Positions 12,111 to 24,643 of a stretch of DNA of 64,000 nt are shown here, one piece after another. Every line of letters begins with the position of its first letter. Position 1 is the first letter of the stretch. The notes under the pieces were generated by a model. It was given only the letters and a program-made list of their open reading frames with translations. It was not told the DNA's origin and did not search any database. Where the stretch lies: NCBI GenBank assembly GCA_964006375.1, contig OZ023270.1, positions 76,912,391-76,976,390 on the forward strand, read 5' to 3'. The DNA comes from Tillus elongatus (taxonomy: Eukaryota > Arthropoda > Insecta > Coleoptera > Cleridae). Position numbers and translations under genes: made by a program.

Positions 12111-12429
12111 TAATTCGAACAAATTTAGATTAATCTTGAGTGCAAATAAACGTTAGTCGACTTTTGGACATCATCTTGATTGAAACCTCAATAGTTATAT
12201 AATTTTTAATAAATTTTTAGAGAAAAAATATTTTGGACACTGCAAGTGCGTTATAGTAGCGAATTTGTGTTATAATCTTTTAAATATCCAATATCCCCAA
12301 TAAATCAAGTTTAAAAAAATTATCTTTGAATCAATAATAAACTTCCTTTGATAAAACTTGTTACAGATGTTGCCTATGTCGACTTTGTCACATGAACAAA
12401 TTCATTTCTTTGGGTTAATAGACAATTAT
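12111..12429. other. No gene seen; one repeat terminus
   Basis: Near 12234 the string GGACACTGCAAGTGCG followed by TTATAGTAGCGAATTT is a diverged GCGTTATGG-family terminus. Nothing else recognised. Confidence 0.45.
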
Positions 12430-12801
12430 GTTATTCAAAAGAGCCTCGGCAGTTCAGTGGTAAGAACGTGTGCCTCTGAACCGAAGGGTACTGGGTTCGA
12501 TTCCAGGATTCTCCTTTCACTTTTTCAGTACCTATTGTACAATTAACATCAACCGAGGTTATAGCATTGTATTTGAGCAAGTTGACTGTTCCGCCCTTCG
12601 GAGGGGGTGTAAAGCCGTCGGTGTCGTGTCCATGCGATGTTGGGCACGTTAAAAATCTCTACCCTCCTTACAGAAAGGCTGGGGTTCGGCAAAATTTGCA
12701 GGATAGTGAGGTGGAACTGCTCCCTGGAGTCTGTGATTGACCATAGTCGCGGAAATAGACCGGCGTTAAAGACACAAAGACACACACACAAGTTATTTAA
12801 A
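12430..12801 (+). mobile_element. tRNA-derived SINE, copy 1
   Basis: The head has pol III promoter-like boxes: A box GTTCAGTGGTAAGAACG and B box GGGTTCGATTCC. The body has TTGGGCACGTTAAAAATC, CCCTCCTTACAGAAAGGC and CGGAAATAGACCGGCG, ending in an A-rich/CA-rich tail. GTTATTCAAA (12430-12439) and GTTATTTAAA (12792-12801) are probable target-site duplications. The A box region is slightly mutated (GGCAG for GGTGG). Not a functional tRNA: the acceptor strands do not pair. Confidence 0.8.
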
Positions 12802-12901
12802 TCCGCAGAAAGTTTTTATAAAATAGAGCGGTCGAAAAGAGTAAGTTAGCTTGGCGTCGGCAACACGGATAATTGAAAAACACTAATAATACGAACATAA
12901 C

Positions 12902-13319
<418 letters not shown>

Positions 13320-13542
13320 ATTATAATACGCAGATAAGTACAATTTGGAGAACCCAATTCATCACAATACAGTTTTTTCACTCGACGATGAGTTTACTCA
13401 TCCCCTTGATGACGCTAACTTTGTTAGCGAAACGATCGTCGGGTAAAAAAAACTGTATTGTTATGAATTGGGTTCTCCAAATTGTACTTATCGGTGCTTT
13501 TCACAGGATCCAATCTTCACTCATTGAATTATAATAGGCAGA
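13320..13542 (+). mobile_element. Penelope-like terminal unit with 15-bp target duplication
   Basis: ATTATAATACGCAGA (13320-13334) and ATTATAATAGGCAGA (13528-13542) flank a 193-bp insert. The insert is a hairpin: AAGTACAATTTGGAGAACCC near its start pairs with GGGTTCTCCAAATTGTACTT near its end, and a hammerhead-like motif sits at the apex. The tail TTTTCACAGGATCCAATC (with TCTTCACTCA) recurs at 22.5, 23.5, 42.7, 48.2 and 60.4 kb. No coding sequence. The duplication marks a true insertion. Confidence 0.7.
13403..13443 (+). ncRNA. Hammerhead-like motif, ACGATCGT family (C3 lost)
   Basis: The parts in order are CCC, TTGATGA (expected CTGATGA), an extra C, a perfect 6-bp helix GCTAAC/GTTAGC with loop TTT, GAAAC, GATC, GTC, GGG. 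CCC/GGG forms helix I, which the surrounding arms extend after an internal loop. The first core C has become T, which should abolish cleavage. Confidence 0.55.
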
Positions 13543-14333
13543 CCCGTACTTGGATGGTCGTTGGCTTTTACTAGGGACATTTATTATACTTGTACGGGAG
13601 GAAGCGAAAAAATTTAAATTTGATCTATTCCCGATTTGAAATTTTGACCAATTTCTCAGCACGGATATTCCGCACACGAATAATCGAGCGTATACTATAT
13701 ACCCATATATAAGCTGGTGTAACGCAGGGTTCGGTTTTGGGATGTGCTTTTTCTGTTTTACATGAAAGACGTATTATCTGTCCACTACAACAATCCATGT
13801 GAAAAGTGTCTTTGGGCTATAATCTACGTACCACCTAACGAAAATTTAAAGCGGTGGTTAGTACCAGCAAGATACAATACAACAAAACTTCTGGCAATTC
13901 GAAAGCAAAAATAGAAACTATTACAGTCATCAAGGTTATTGTGACTTTTTTGTTACAAAACAATTTTGCTTTTACAAACATCTGTATGTTATCTAACAGC
14001 TCTATTTTTTCTGCGAATAACATACATAGCTAAAATACTTGGAATAAAGTAATAATGAGCCGATCATTGTACATAACATTTAATCAATCGATTGTGATAT
14101 CTGTAGAAAACACAAAAACACACACACATGTGCTTACATGATAATAAAACAAAACATTGTCGACAATGAGTTCAATGTTACCTTCATCGATGAATGTTTA
14201 ATACAACACTTGCGCGATGACGTTGAAATACCCTGACATCAACTTCGACTCATTGCAATGTTTTTTCCTTCGCGATAAACAAATTAACTTAAACTGAGCC
14301 TATTAAGCTATATAGAAGAAGTAGAGATAATGT
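13543..14333. other. No gene seen
   Basis: AT-rich. A short (AC)n-like run occurs near 14116. No coding signal. Confidence 0.45.
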
Positions 14334-15556
<1,223 letters not shown>

Positions 15557-15784
15557 CAGTATATTTTATTTATATATACATCGTGTAAACTAATAAGTGC
15601 GAAAAATTCAGGGGGTCATTTCTTGTTGAAAATTATGGGGAATTTTTCATATAAAAAAACTCATACTTACACCCATCTCCTGTAAAGATACGACCCCTTA
15701 AAGGGGGTGCCAAAAAAGCAGTTTTTAATTTTTTTCTTAAATACGGAAGAAGTGGCAGAAGTTAATTTAAATAGATTTTCTCTG

Positions 15785-16998
15785 CTATCGAGAAGACACT
15801 GAACAATTTGTTACTTTTTCCGTAGGGTTGTAAGGGGTAGAAAAGGCCACCCCTGGAACTTGTTTCGCCGGTAACTTTTTTCTTACAGATTACTTTAAAA
15901 TAAAAGTATGTATTGATACACTAAGATGGAAAAAAAGGGAGAAAATTATTTCATTTGGTATGTCAAAATTTGGATAAAGTCATTGATGTTTTGGGAGGAA
16001 GGTGTCAGATATATTGTGGAATATTTTTATTAAATTTTGTCATTAAGTACTATATAAGTTCTAGGACTTTCTTGTACTGACAACTTTATGGTTTTAAGTA
16101 AATAGATAATAATTCATTTTTTCGTAAGTTCAACGACTTCTGAAGAAAAAAATAATAGAATTACACAGCATACTTTGCATAACGTAGAACTTGCATTGAA
16201 CTCTAATTTATGTAGTAGGAGGCTGGCTGACATTTTGTAATAATCATCTAATTGTTGATAATTAGGTGTCACTTATTATCATTTAGTTGTAATACTGTGA
16301 TCATTTTCAGAATATGAAAATCTCTGGATAGGTCTACGCGAGCCTCAGTTTTGGCTTGCTCAATCCCACGACTTTGGTGTTTATGACCAATTTTTGATAA
16401 TTACGTGTCACTTATTATTATTTCGTGGTAACGCTGTAATCATTTTTAGAATATGAAAATCGCTGGATAGATATACGCGGGCCTCAGTTTTGGCTTGCTC
16501 GATCCCACGACTTAAATCCTTTAGATTTTTTTACTTGGTACCATTAACCGCATTATTGAATCGTGTGAGGTAATCCAAGATTCTCCTGGAATTTTTAGTT
16601 GAATACGCAGTTTTATGCGCCGACGTGAAGACTCTTGTGTGTCATTTTAAATATTTATTATGATTTTTATTAGTTATTAATTTTAAGTGTATGGTTCTTT
16701 TTTAATAATTATTTCTTTATTTTGATTCCAAGTAATAATTTGTATACATACAAAATGTCAACAAATGCAATCTATGCGATGTAATTGAATTTAAATAATT
16801 GTTTCTCAAGAAATCGCTCAATTTACGAAAAAATACAGGATACCTTTCTTATTAAGAATGAATCTAAGTGTATTTTAAAATGGCGATATAGCTGTAAGAA
16901 AAAAGTTACGTGTGAAACAAATTCTACGGGTGGCTTTTTCTACCCCTCACAACCTTACGAAAAAAAGGAACAAATTGTTCACTGAGTGTCTTCTCGAT
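15785..16998 (+). mobile_element. Degraded mariner-like transposon with inverted ends
   Basis: The left block CTGCTATCGAGAAGACACTG...GTAACTTTTTTCTTACAG (about 15783-15886) reappears inverted as CTGTAAGAAAAAAGTTACG...TCTTCTCGATAGCAG (about 16891-17002), giving inverted repeats of about 110 bp. Between them is a transposase relic (see 16237-16640). Confidence 0.6.
16237..16640 (+). pseudogene. Transposase C-terminal relic with 139-bp tandem duplication
   Basis: Translation near 16497 gives ARSHDLNPLDFFTWYH, the block around the third catalytic Asp of Tc1/mariner-type transposases (usually W-P-x-R-S-P-D-L-x-P-L-D-F-F). A 139-bp segment covering part of this block is duplicated in tandem (about 16238-16376 and 16377-16515): CTGGATAG...CTCAGTTTTGGCTTGCTC occurs at both 16324 and 16463. 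Many stops; no function expected. Confidence 0.6.
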
Positions 16999-17014
16999 AG
17001 CAGACAACGCGCAT

Positions 17015-17250
<236 letters not shown>

Positions 17251-18283
17251 GAAAAGAAATTATACCTCTCATTTTAGTATATAATGGTTTTTACAATATT
17301 TTTTACACAACAAGTTTAGTTCTTTCCAAATAAATGAGAATATTGTCATTTCGTATGTTTCCATTATCTCGTTTAGCCAGTACACAATTATACACCTTCC
17401 AGATGTTTCTTTTAATCTCTCAGGACCATTCCCGACTCCACAAACTAGTTTAAATAAGCTCATGTTCTATTTGCGACATTAAAAAAGAAACACAAACGCA
17501 TTTTTCCCCCATTTGTATGACTGTGTCTCTGTATACACCAGATTAAATTCTATTTTTATATCTGCAAACAACATTTTCTGAGTTAAGATAGGTTATGGTT
17601 GAAGAGTAGACCAACTGTACATTCACGAAGACTACTTCAGCGTCTCGCAACTACTCGCCTGGTCCGCTACAGGTTAATATACTTTGAAAAAGCAAGCCAT
17701 TTAAAAACAAATATAAAAACAATAAAAAAGGTCATAGTTGTTTTGCTTGCCATGTAGAGGGCGTTTTAACTGCGCAAGATGCTTGGCATGCTTGATATAT
17801 TGCGCTGCTCTGACTTCATCTGTTCATCTGTTATAAGTCTGTAACGTTGTTGCTGTTGCACTTAGCCTCGAGTCGTCTTATAATTGAAAAATGCATATTC
17901 TGATCCCCATGCATTTCATTAAAATACTTACACTGCGCTATCGGGCGATAGGTATCTAGATCGTGAGAAATGTAATTATATCCGATGATAATCGGGAAGG
18001 CCTAAATATTTTCTTCAGTTTTTCTTATACCGTGCCCTTTCTGGCAGATTAACGCGTAAATAATGTAATTGTGGTTATTATCGTTAGCAATTATCGCATT
18101 ATTTATAGACTGAAAATGGTGTCACCTATCATTTTCAGGGCAAAGTTTGAAATAAATGTTCTTTATAGAAGCAGTTAGACAACGAATAGAAAAAAAAACT
18201 GACAAACAATGCATTTAAAGTGATAAATTAAAATGACTTGAAAATATTAACAACCAAAGTTTATTGTAGCAAGATTATGATTT
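17251..18283. other. No gene seen
   Basis: About 1 kb without recognised repeats. Base composition is a little more balanced around 17800-17900. No frame of convincing length or motif. Confidence 0.45.
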
Positions 18284-18634
18284 TTTTTTCTTTAAAGTCT
18301 GACTATTTCCGCGTTTGGCTAAACGCCGATACCAGGGAGCAGTTTCACCTCACCACCCTGGAAATTTTGCCGAACTTATGCCTTTCTGTTGAGGGGGGGG
18401 GGGGGGGGGCATCTTAAACGTACCCAACATCGCATGGACTCGGGACTGACGACGGCGCCTCTGAAGGACGGAACATGCAGACATTCAACTTGCGCAAATA
18501 CAATGCCACAACCTCGGTTGATGTTAATTTTACAGTATTTACTGAAAAATTGAAAGGGGAACCCTGGGAATCGAACCCAGTACTCTGGGGTTCAAAGGTA
18601 TATGTTCTTACCACTGAACCACCGAGGCTCTTAA
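18284..18634 (-). mobile_element. tRNA-derived SINE, copy 2
   Basis: Reverse-oriented SINE: the head at the right (GAGCCTCGGTGGTTCAGTGG on the minus strand) with A box and B box (GGGTTCGATTCCCAGG), the body to the left, and a 3' A-rich tail at 18284-18293 (T run on plus). A homopolymer of about 19 G (18392-18410) replaces part of the body where other copies have CCTTACAGAAAGGC-like sequence. Confidence 0.8.
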
Positions 18635-19108
18635 ATTATAAAGATGTCAAATGAATTTGGTTTAAATGTACTATCACTTTTAGGCTCAACATTTCGGAAT
18701 TCTAACTATTATTAACGTGTACAAAAATCCATCACTATACATAGACCTATCATTGTGTAATAGAATATTACGCAAAATCAGCTCCAAAAAAATTGACGCA
18801 CCTACTTTAGGCTAAAATTTTGAAACGTTGTCATTTATGAACGATTTGCATGTTTTTTTAAGTTTGTAGTTTATTTCTTTCTTATGGCCAGTGTTGTCGG
18901 CAAGTTTTTTTGTAAAAAGAAATATGAAAAAAGTGCATGTATGTTTTTTAAAGCGCCCTCTGCGTAAACAGTTTTACAAAAATCATTCACATTCTTTTAA
19001 AATGTCTTTAGTCAATACATCCATAAACTGACAATCACATATAACTGATAGTTAAAGTCCGGACGCAGCAGTGGTGTCATGGTGGCATATTTACATTAAA
19101 GAAAAAAC
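18635..19108. other. No gene seen; isolated repeat terminus
   Basis: Near 19060 GTCCGGACGCAGCAGTGG with TGTCATGGTGGCATA resembles the GCGTTATGG terminus, immediately before the long copy that follows. Confidence 0.45.
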
Positions 19109-20220
19109 TCTGAACGCAGCAAGTGCGTTATGGTAGTGAATTTTCATTTAAATGTTTTTATTGCAAATATGTATGTTTTCTTTTTATGAAAGCAGGCATC
19201 AATTTTGGTTACCAGTATAACCTATATAGTAAAAACAATGTGCCATGTTTCATAAAAATAACTTTATTGTGTGAAAATGTACAAAAATTTCACAAAGTAA
19301 ACTTAAAGTGTTCCCGGAAAACTCGTTTCTTGGTCAACCTTATAGGTTAATAGCAAATTGGGCTATTCAAATATGTAGCATTTGATCAAAATTCGCTACC
19401 ATAACGCACTTGCTGCATCCAGAATTTCTTTTCTTACAAACATGCATTATATTTCGATGAAAAATGCAATAACATAAGGCGTGTTTGATTTAAAAAAAAA
19501 GAAAATTTGTATCACCAACGACTAATGGGCCACTCTGTGATTGTAGAAATATTTTTTAAGATGTAGCTCAAGACACTCTATAATTAATATATACAAATTT
19601 TTTCATATCTTGTATAATAACGGATATATTGAGCTTTATTGATTTTTTACGAAAATTTGACAAAAATTATATATCATTAAACGATAAACTCTATAGATAA
19701 GGCTAGTGCCAAGCATCAGAGAAAGGGTCTATTTAAAATAAATTTTCTGGAAATATTTTAGTAAAATGAAGGACAATGACGGTTGGAACTAAGACTTCAG
19801 GGTTTGTAAAACATCCTTCTTGAGACATTTGATTTCCATAGCCCGTATTAGATTCAAGTTATTTGCCTAAATGTTGCCGATTTTGACGTTTTAAATCGCC
19901 ACTTTGACGTTTTGAGGAAAACCCCATTTTTTTTTAAATGCCTATAACTTTTTTATCTTTTGACCTACATAGCTAAATTTTGGTAGGTAACTTACCTATA
20001 AGGATATAAACCTTCCTACCAAATTTGGTTGCCCTTACTTTGTTATTTCCGGAGATTTTTTTTTCGAAAGAAAACACAAAATTTTCCAAGAAAACCTGGG
20101 CTGATTTTCCTGGCTAACAAACTTATCCAGGTCATTTGCAAAAGGAATTTGTTCACTAAATTTAATCAAAATCGGCCCCTTATTTTTTGAGTTATCGGTG
20201 TGATACATACATACATACAT

Positions 20221-20308
<88 letters not shown>

Positions 20309-20441
20309 ATATAAAAATTGAAACTAACCCCGGATATGTGTTCTGAGGGGCCTAATTAGCGCTCATTTGAAGAAATTTTTTCAAAATTCAAAAGTCGGGA
20401 TCTCCTCATTAGTGAATTTTTTAAGAAAATTCACTCAAATG
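19109..20441 (+). repeat. Long composite repeat copy with (TA)n array
   Basis: Opens with CTGAACGCAGCAAGTGCG, then at about 19390-19420 has the inverted motif TTCGCTACCATAACGCAC. It continues through GGACAATGACGG, GACGTTTTAAATCG, GCCTATAACTTTTTTATC and TTATCGGTGTGATACATAC to the array (20225-20305), and closes with CTCATTAGTGAATTTTTTAA. Sister copies: 1.6-3.4, 24.4-25.6, 52.2-53.2 and 55.7-57.3 kb. No coding capacity, so it is non-autonomous; the mobilising family is not identified. Confidence 0.7.
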
Positions 20442-20523
20442 ACAAATTTTAATATATTACTTTCCTATTAACATGGAAAATTGAGTTTTGTTACGTAACA
20501 AAGTATTTATAAAGGCAACTTGT

Positions 20524-20580
20524 CTGACGATGCTGTCAAACAGCGAAGAAAACGAACATTTGTGAAGCCAGAGAAATAGT
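20524..20580 (+). repeat. Fragment of CCGGTTTCG family with perfect helix-II-like hairpin
   Basis: Contains CTGACGA (20524-20530), an extra T, a perfect 4-bp helix GCTG/CAGC with loop TCAAA, then GAAGAAAACG, where the normal GAAACCGGTTACAGA is deleted. The CACTTGTGAAGCCAGAG-like tail follows. The change of both helix strands relative to sister copies suggests that pairing was maintained. Confidence 0.45.
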
Positions 20581-20586
20581 CTCTAC

Positions 20587-20977
20587 GTCTATATTCAAGA
20601 ACCTCGGTGGTTCAGGGGTAAGAACGTGTGCCTCTGAACCGACGGGTACTGGGTTCGATGCCAGGGTTCTCCGTTCACTTTTTCAGTACATACTCTAACA
20701 TTAACATCAACCGAAATTCTGGCATTGTATTCGAGCAAGTTGAATGTCTGCACGTTCCGCCCTTCAGAGGGGGCGTAAAGCCGTCGGTCCCGTGTCCATG
20801 CGATGTTGGGCATGTTAAAGATCCCTACCCTCCTTACAGAAAGGCAGGGGTTCGGCAAAATTTTCAGGATAGTGAGATGAAACTGCTCCCTGGCGTCGGT
20901 GATTGGCCATAATAGCGGAAATAGGCCGACGTTAAAGAAAAAAACTATACAACTATAACTAAGTCTATATTTAAGAA
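20587..20977 (+). mobile_element. tRNA-derived SINE, copy 3, with target duplication
   Basis: GTCTATATTCAAGAA (20587-20601) and GTCTATATTTAAGAA (20963-20977) flank the insert. The head has CCTCGGTGGTTCAGGGG-TAAG and GGGTTCGATGCCAGG. The central part has GTCCATGCGATGTTGGGC, the end has GGAAATAGGCCGACG, and the tail is A-rich. About 350 bp in length, like copies 1, 4 and 5. Non-coding; mobilised by a partner LINE not identifiable here. Confidence 0.85.
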
Positions 20978-21479
20978 AGCTCATGTTTTTTAAGTCAAAA
21001 ATACAAAATGATACTGCTAAGAAAAATCAATCGTTATTATGATGGCTTTAGATCATTCAAAAATCCATAATTAAATGTGACATTATTTTTAAACATCAGA
21101 TAACTGATTTTTTATTTTAGCGATTTATGTACCAAAAAAGAAATCGGTTTCTGCGAGATTGTGACTGTTAAAGTTTTTCGCAAGCTGGAATCTTTTACTG
21201 CAATACTTTACTAGAACAAATGTTGTTAATGACGCTGTTGCCAAAGTTTGATATCAAGTTAGTTGTCCAATGAATTTATTACCTGATCCCAAAATACACA
21301 GGGGCTTTAAAATTTTATTTTTGAAAAAAGGTCAATAAAAACCTTTTTCAGGACATCTCAAATAAAATAGGTTTTTAAAACGTAGGAAACTTGGTTTCCA
21401 CAATTTATAAACATATGACAATCAAATTTTCGCTATGAAATAGTATTTATTTTACGTGTTACGTGTTTCTTGTCATCAA

Positions 21480-21561
<82 letters not shown>

Positions 21562-22440
21562 GAAAACGGCTTGGGCCAATTTTGGCTTTACCCAAATATT
21601 TTAAAAGCTAAACATATAACGATAAAAAGCACTAAATGTAATAAATATCCACCCCACTAGAATATTGTAAATCATCGAAATTTGGTGCAAGAGTTGGTCA
21701 GGGTTTGATAATTATACACAAACATATACTGATGGTTCCAAATCGTTATAACCATTATTAAAATCTTAATTCTGTTAGTTTGAAATAAAAATATGAGATT
21801 GTGAATTCAATTCGTTCACCTTCATAAAAACACAACAACAAATAAATCAAGAAATCCGGACATACATTAAAAAATCACCTTGAAAAATGCAACGAGATGC
21901 ATTCACATATTGAGAGATGCAAACGCATGTGCATCCAAAAAGATGGTGTTCTTGAAAAAATCCAGACGGTGCTTAAAAATAAACTTGTCAGAACAAAAGT
22001 CAACAAACCTGCGACGGCCTTGTCGTTAATACTGTTTGAGCCACCTTTATAACAAATGCTGCTGACAAAAATATATGTATTTTGCATTAAGTTGGAATTT
22101 ATTATTAAACTCAAGGAAAAATTGTGCGCTTAACACTTATCATGTCTAGTGTAATGGTCAGAGACGCACTTGAAATTTTTAGCTAATTGATGTATATGTA
22201 TCTCAAAGAAACGAAATGTTCTATTTTAATATTGTTTTTACATGTCATAAATATAAAAAGTAAAAATTAAGCTGGAGAGGCTTATCTTGTAATTACAAAT
22301 TGAAGCGAAGAAAAAGCAATGTGGCTTTCAAAACCAGATAACAAAATTTCCGTTGAAAAAGTCATTCATACTAAAATCTTAGATTTAAACTACAAATGAT
22401 TCAATTAGACAGTTGGACCAAACTACCTAGTAAAAGGAAA
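20978..22440. other. No gene seen; (TA)n array
   Basis: AT-rich spacer with a (TA)n array at 21483-21557. Its flanks (CTTGTCATCAAATT and TTAAAGAAAACGGC) do not match the (TA)n element. No coding signal. Confidence 0.5.
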
Positions 22441-22449
22441 GGTAAGTAC

Positions 22450-22515
22450 ACTTGGAGAACCAAAATCAGCACATATCAGTGCTTATCACAGGTTCCAATA
22501 TTGACTTAATGAAAA
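22450..22515 (+). repeat. Penelope-like end fragment
   Basis: AAGTACACTTGGAGAACC is joined directly to TATCAGTGCTTATCACAGG and TTCCAATATTGACTTA. The central ribozyme-like part is deleted. Confidence 0.5.
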
Positions 22516-22556
22516 TCAAAGGTGTTTTATTGTTTAAGGATTATTTTTAGGAAATA

Positions 22557-23420
22557 TTAGTTATCACAAAAGAACAGCCATTCAGAATATACAGATGTGA
22601 TTAAACACTCATTTCTCATTCGTGCTTTTGGATCCACAAGATTTGCGGGTTTCGTCTTGAAAACTTTGCTTTTATTTCCATGAAAAATAGACCAAATGAG
22701 AGAGGTATAGTGATCTAGGAGGCCATTCGATGGTTTCCCTTCTATCAATCAATCTGCCTTAAAATATGGCATCCAAATACAAAATGAGGAGGCACACCAT
22801 CGTGTTGGAACCAGATATTTTTATTTGAAAACCGAGTAGCAAAATTTGGAATCAGTTCTTCTTGCAAGAATTCTAAATATAACCCTCCAGTCAATTTTCT
22901 TCAAAGAGTATTGGCCAAGTAACATGATCGCCAGTAATCCCTGCCCAAACATTGATTTTTTCTGCGCGTTAAACGTAACCTTTCCTCATCCAGTGTAGAT
23001 TTTTGTGTGTCCAATAACGAGAATTTTGTAGGTTTACTACATTTAACCGAAACATTGATTTCTCAGAAAACATATTCTTTTCTGTATTTACATCATTCCC
23101 GTCTTCCTGTCTGGCAGTACATTTTTACAGGAACCTGTAAAATTGTAATCTTCTATCAGGATCATCTTCAGTCAATTCCTGGAGGATCGTCAGTTGTAAG
23201 GGTGTAATTTGTGATCTCTTAGAAGTTTTACTATTGGGAATTCGCTAATTTCTTGCTCTTCAGCTATCTGACCTGACCTATCCTGACCTGATAGAGAAAT
23301 TATGGTTTTCTTATCCAGACTTCGGTTGCACTTTTTCGTTGAGCGCACTTTGTGGATGGGTATCTTTTTTTGTCGGTGGCCGTTAACCTGAAACTGGTTT
23401 TCAATCTTGCTTGAGAGTAC
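22557..23420 (-). pseudogene. Degraded Tc1/mariner-type transposase
   Basis: Minus-strand blocks appear in order with frameshifts and stops between them: KINVWAGITGDHV (near 22950), FQHDGVPPHF (near 22790, second catalytic Asp) and IEWPPRSLYLSHLVYFSW (near 22700, the third Asp replaced: SLYL for SPDL). This is the order of W-A-G-I, QDG-APPH and WPPRSPD in this superfamily. The helix-turn-helix part further upstream is not clearly readable. No inverted repeats found. Confidence 0.65.
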
Positions 23421-23590
23421 CTTGGAATATTTGGAATATACGCATCACTAATATCCCACTTTGGAGTTTTTATTTTTATAATAAGGATAATAATTTAAAA
23501 TCCATCGCTAAGTAAAGATTGGAACCTGTGATGAGCACTGATAAGTACACTTGGAGAAACACAGATCACCACAACACTTATTTTTAAAGA

Positions 23591-23631
23591 CCTGACGATC
23601 ATTTTACTAACAAAGTTACCGTCATCAGAGG
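23591..23631 (-). ncRNA. Hammerhead-like motif, ACGATCGT family, mutated
   Basis: CCT, CTGATGA, an extra C, GGTAAC with TTT and GTTAGT (one mismatch), then AAAAT instead of GAAAC, GATC, GTC, AGG. The CTGATGA box is intact, but the GAAA box is damaged. Confidence 0.4.
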
Positions 23632-23646
23632 ATGAATTTTTTTCAT

Positions 23647-23687
23647 CCTCCGACAACGCTAACTTTGTTAGTGAAACGATCGTCAGG
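23647..23687 (+). ncRNA. Hammerhead-like motif, ACGATCGT family, mutated
   Basis: CCT, then CCGACAA in place of CTGATGA, an extra C, GCTAAC/GTTAGT with loop TTT, GAAAC, GATC, GTC, AGG. The first box is broken; the rest is intact. The partner copy in the opposite arm has complementary defects. Confidence 0.4.
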
Positions 23688-23773
23688 TCTTTAAAAAGAT
23701 GTGTTCTGGTGATTTGGGTTTCTCGAAGTGTACTTATTGGAATACATCGTTTAATCCATAACCAAATTACGCA

Positions 23774-23965
23774 TTTCAAAAAGATTTGTAACATTATTTA
23801 AATAATTTGGATAAACTATTGACAGATTGATGTAAAAGCATCATGTAAAAAACAGCTACAATTTTTCTTTTTCAAAAAGATTTGTAACATTATTTAAATA
23901 ATTTGGATAAACTATTGACAGATTGACGTAAAAGCATCATGTAAAAAACAGCTACAATTTTTCTT
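23774..23965. repeat. 96-bp tandem duplication
   Basis: Two consecutive 96-bp units (23774-23869 and 23870-23965) differ at only about one position (GATGTAAAAG versus GACGTAAAAG). Each starts TTTCAAAAAGATTTG. Such identity in a decayed landscape indicates a recent event. Confidence 0.85.
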
Positions 23966-24437
23966 TATCTTTTGTTTTCTTCAAACACATGCGATAAAAT
24001 TACAGCCTGCAAGAACGAAGAATCTAACATTGTAGTACTACGGCCCTGTATTCGTTATCGATGTGTTATTAGTAAAATAGCATTGCAAATAAACGGTATT
24101 GGATAGGTCAGTTATTGCATTACACGTTTTCAGCTATTATTAGATGTTTAACATGATCGGATGCAAGAATATGTTCTTCGTCATAATCGGCAATTAGAGA
24201 TATGAATCATTTTCTAATAACACGTCTATGATTGAGAACCAATACATCGCTACAACTACTTAGTTATAAGATCAGAAAAAAATTAATAGCCATCTTGTAC
24301 TAATACTGAAATAACATTGATTTCTGTTAGGTGGTAGACAAGATGCCATCAGTGGATGTTTTTAATCTGAATTAAAAATAATCAACTGAGCCTGAAACAA
24401 TAAATATAAAGCAAACACCGTAGGAGCAATGTGGTGA
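23966..24437. other. No gene seen
   Basis: AT-rich spacer without recognised features. Confidence 0.45.
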
Positions 24438-24565
24438 TCTTTTAGTGAATTTTCTTTAAAAAATTCACTAGTGAGGAGATCCCGACTTTTGAGTTTTGAA
24501 AAAAATTCTTCTAATGAGCGCTAATTAGTCCCCATAGAACACATATCCGGGGTCAGTTTCAATTT

Positions 24566-24643
<78 letters not shown>

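Larger units (their letters stand above)
23513..23752. mobile_element. Head-to-head Penelope-like terminal units (palindrome)
   Basis: Left half, minus orientation: TTGGAACCTGTGATGAGC, AAGTACACTTGGAGAAAC, then an inverted ribozyme-like motif. Right half, plus orientation: a second ribozyme-like motif, then GGTTTCTCGAAGTGTACTT. The two halves are reverse complements meeting at about 23632-23646. A foldback of about 200 bp with no coding sequence. Confidence 0.6.

Noticed and set aside
12470..12849. Open frames over the SINE copies (also at 20595, 28583, 55179)
   Set aside because: The similar peptides on both strands reflect the repeated SINE sequence, which has pol III-type boxes and no coding signature.
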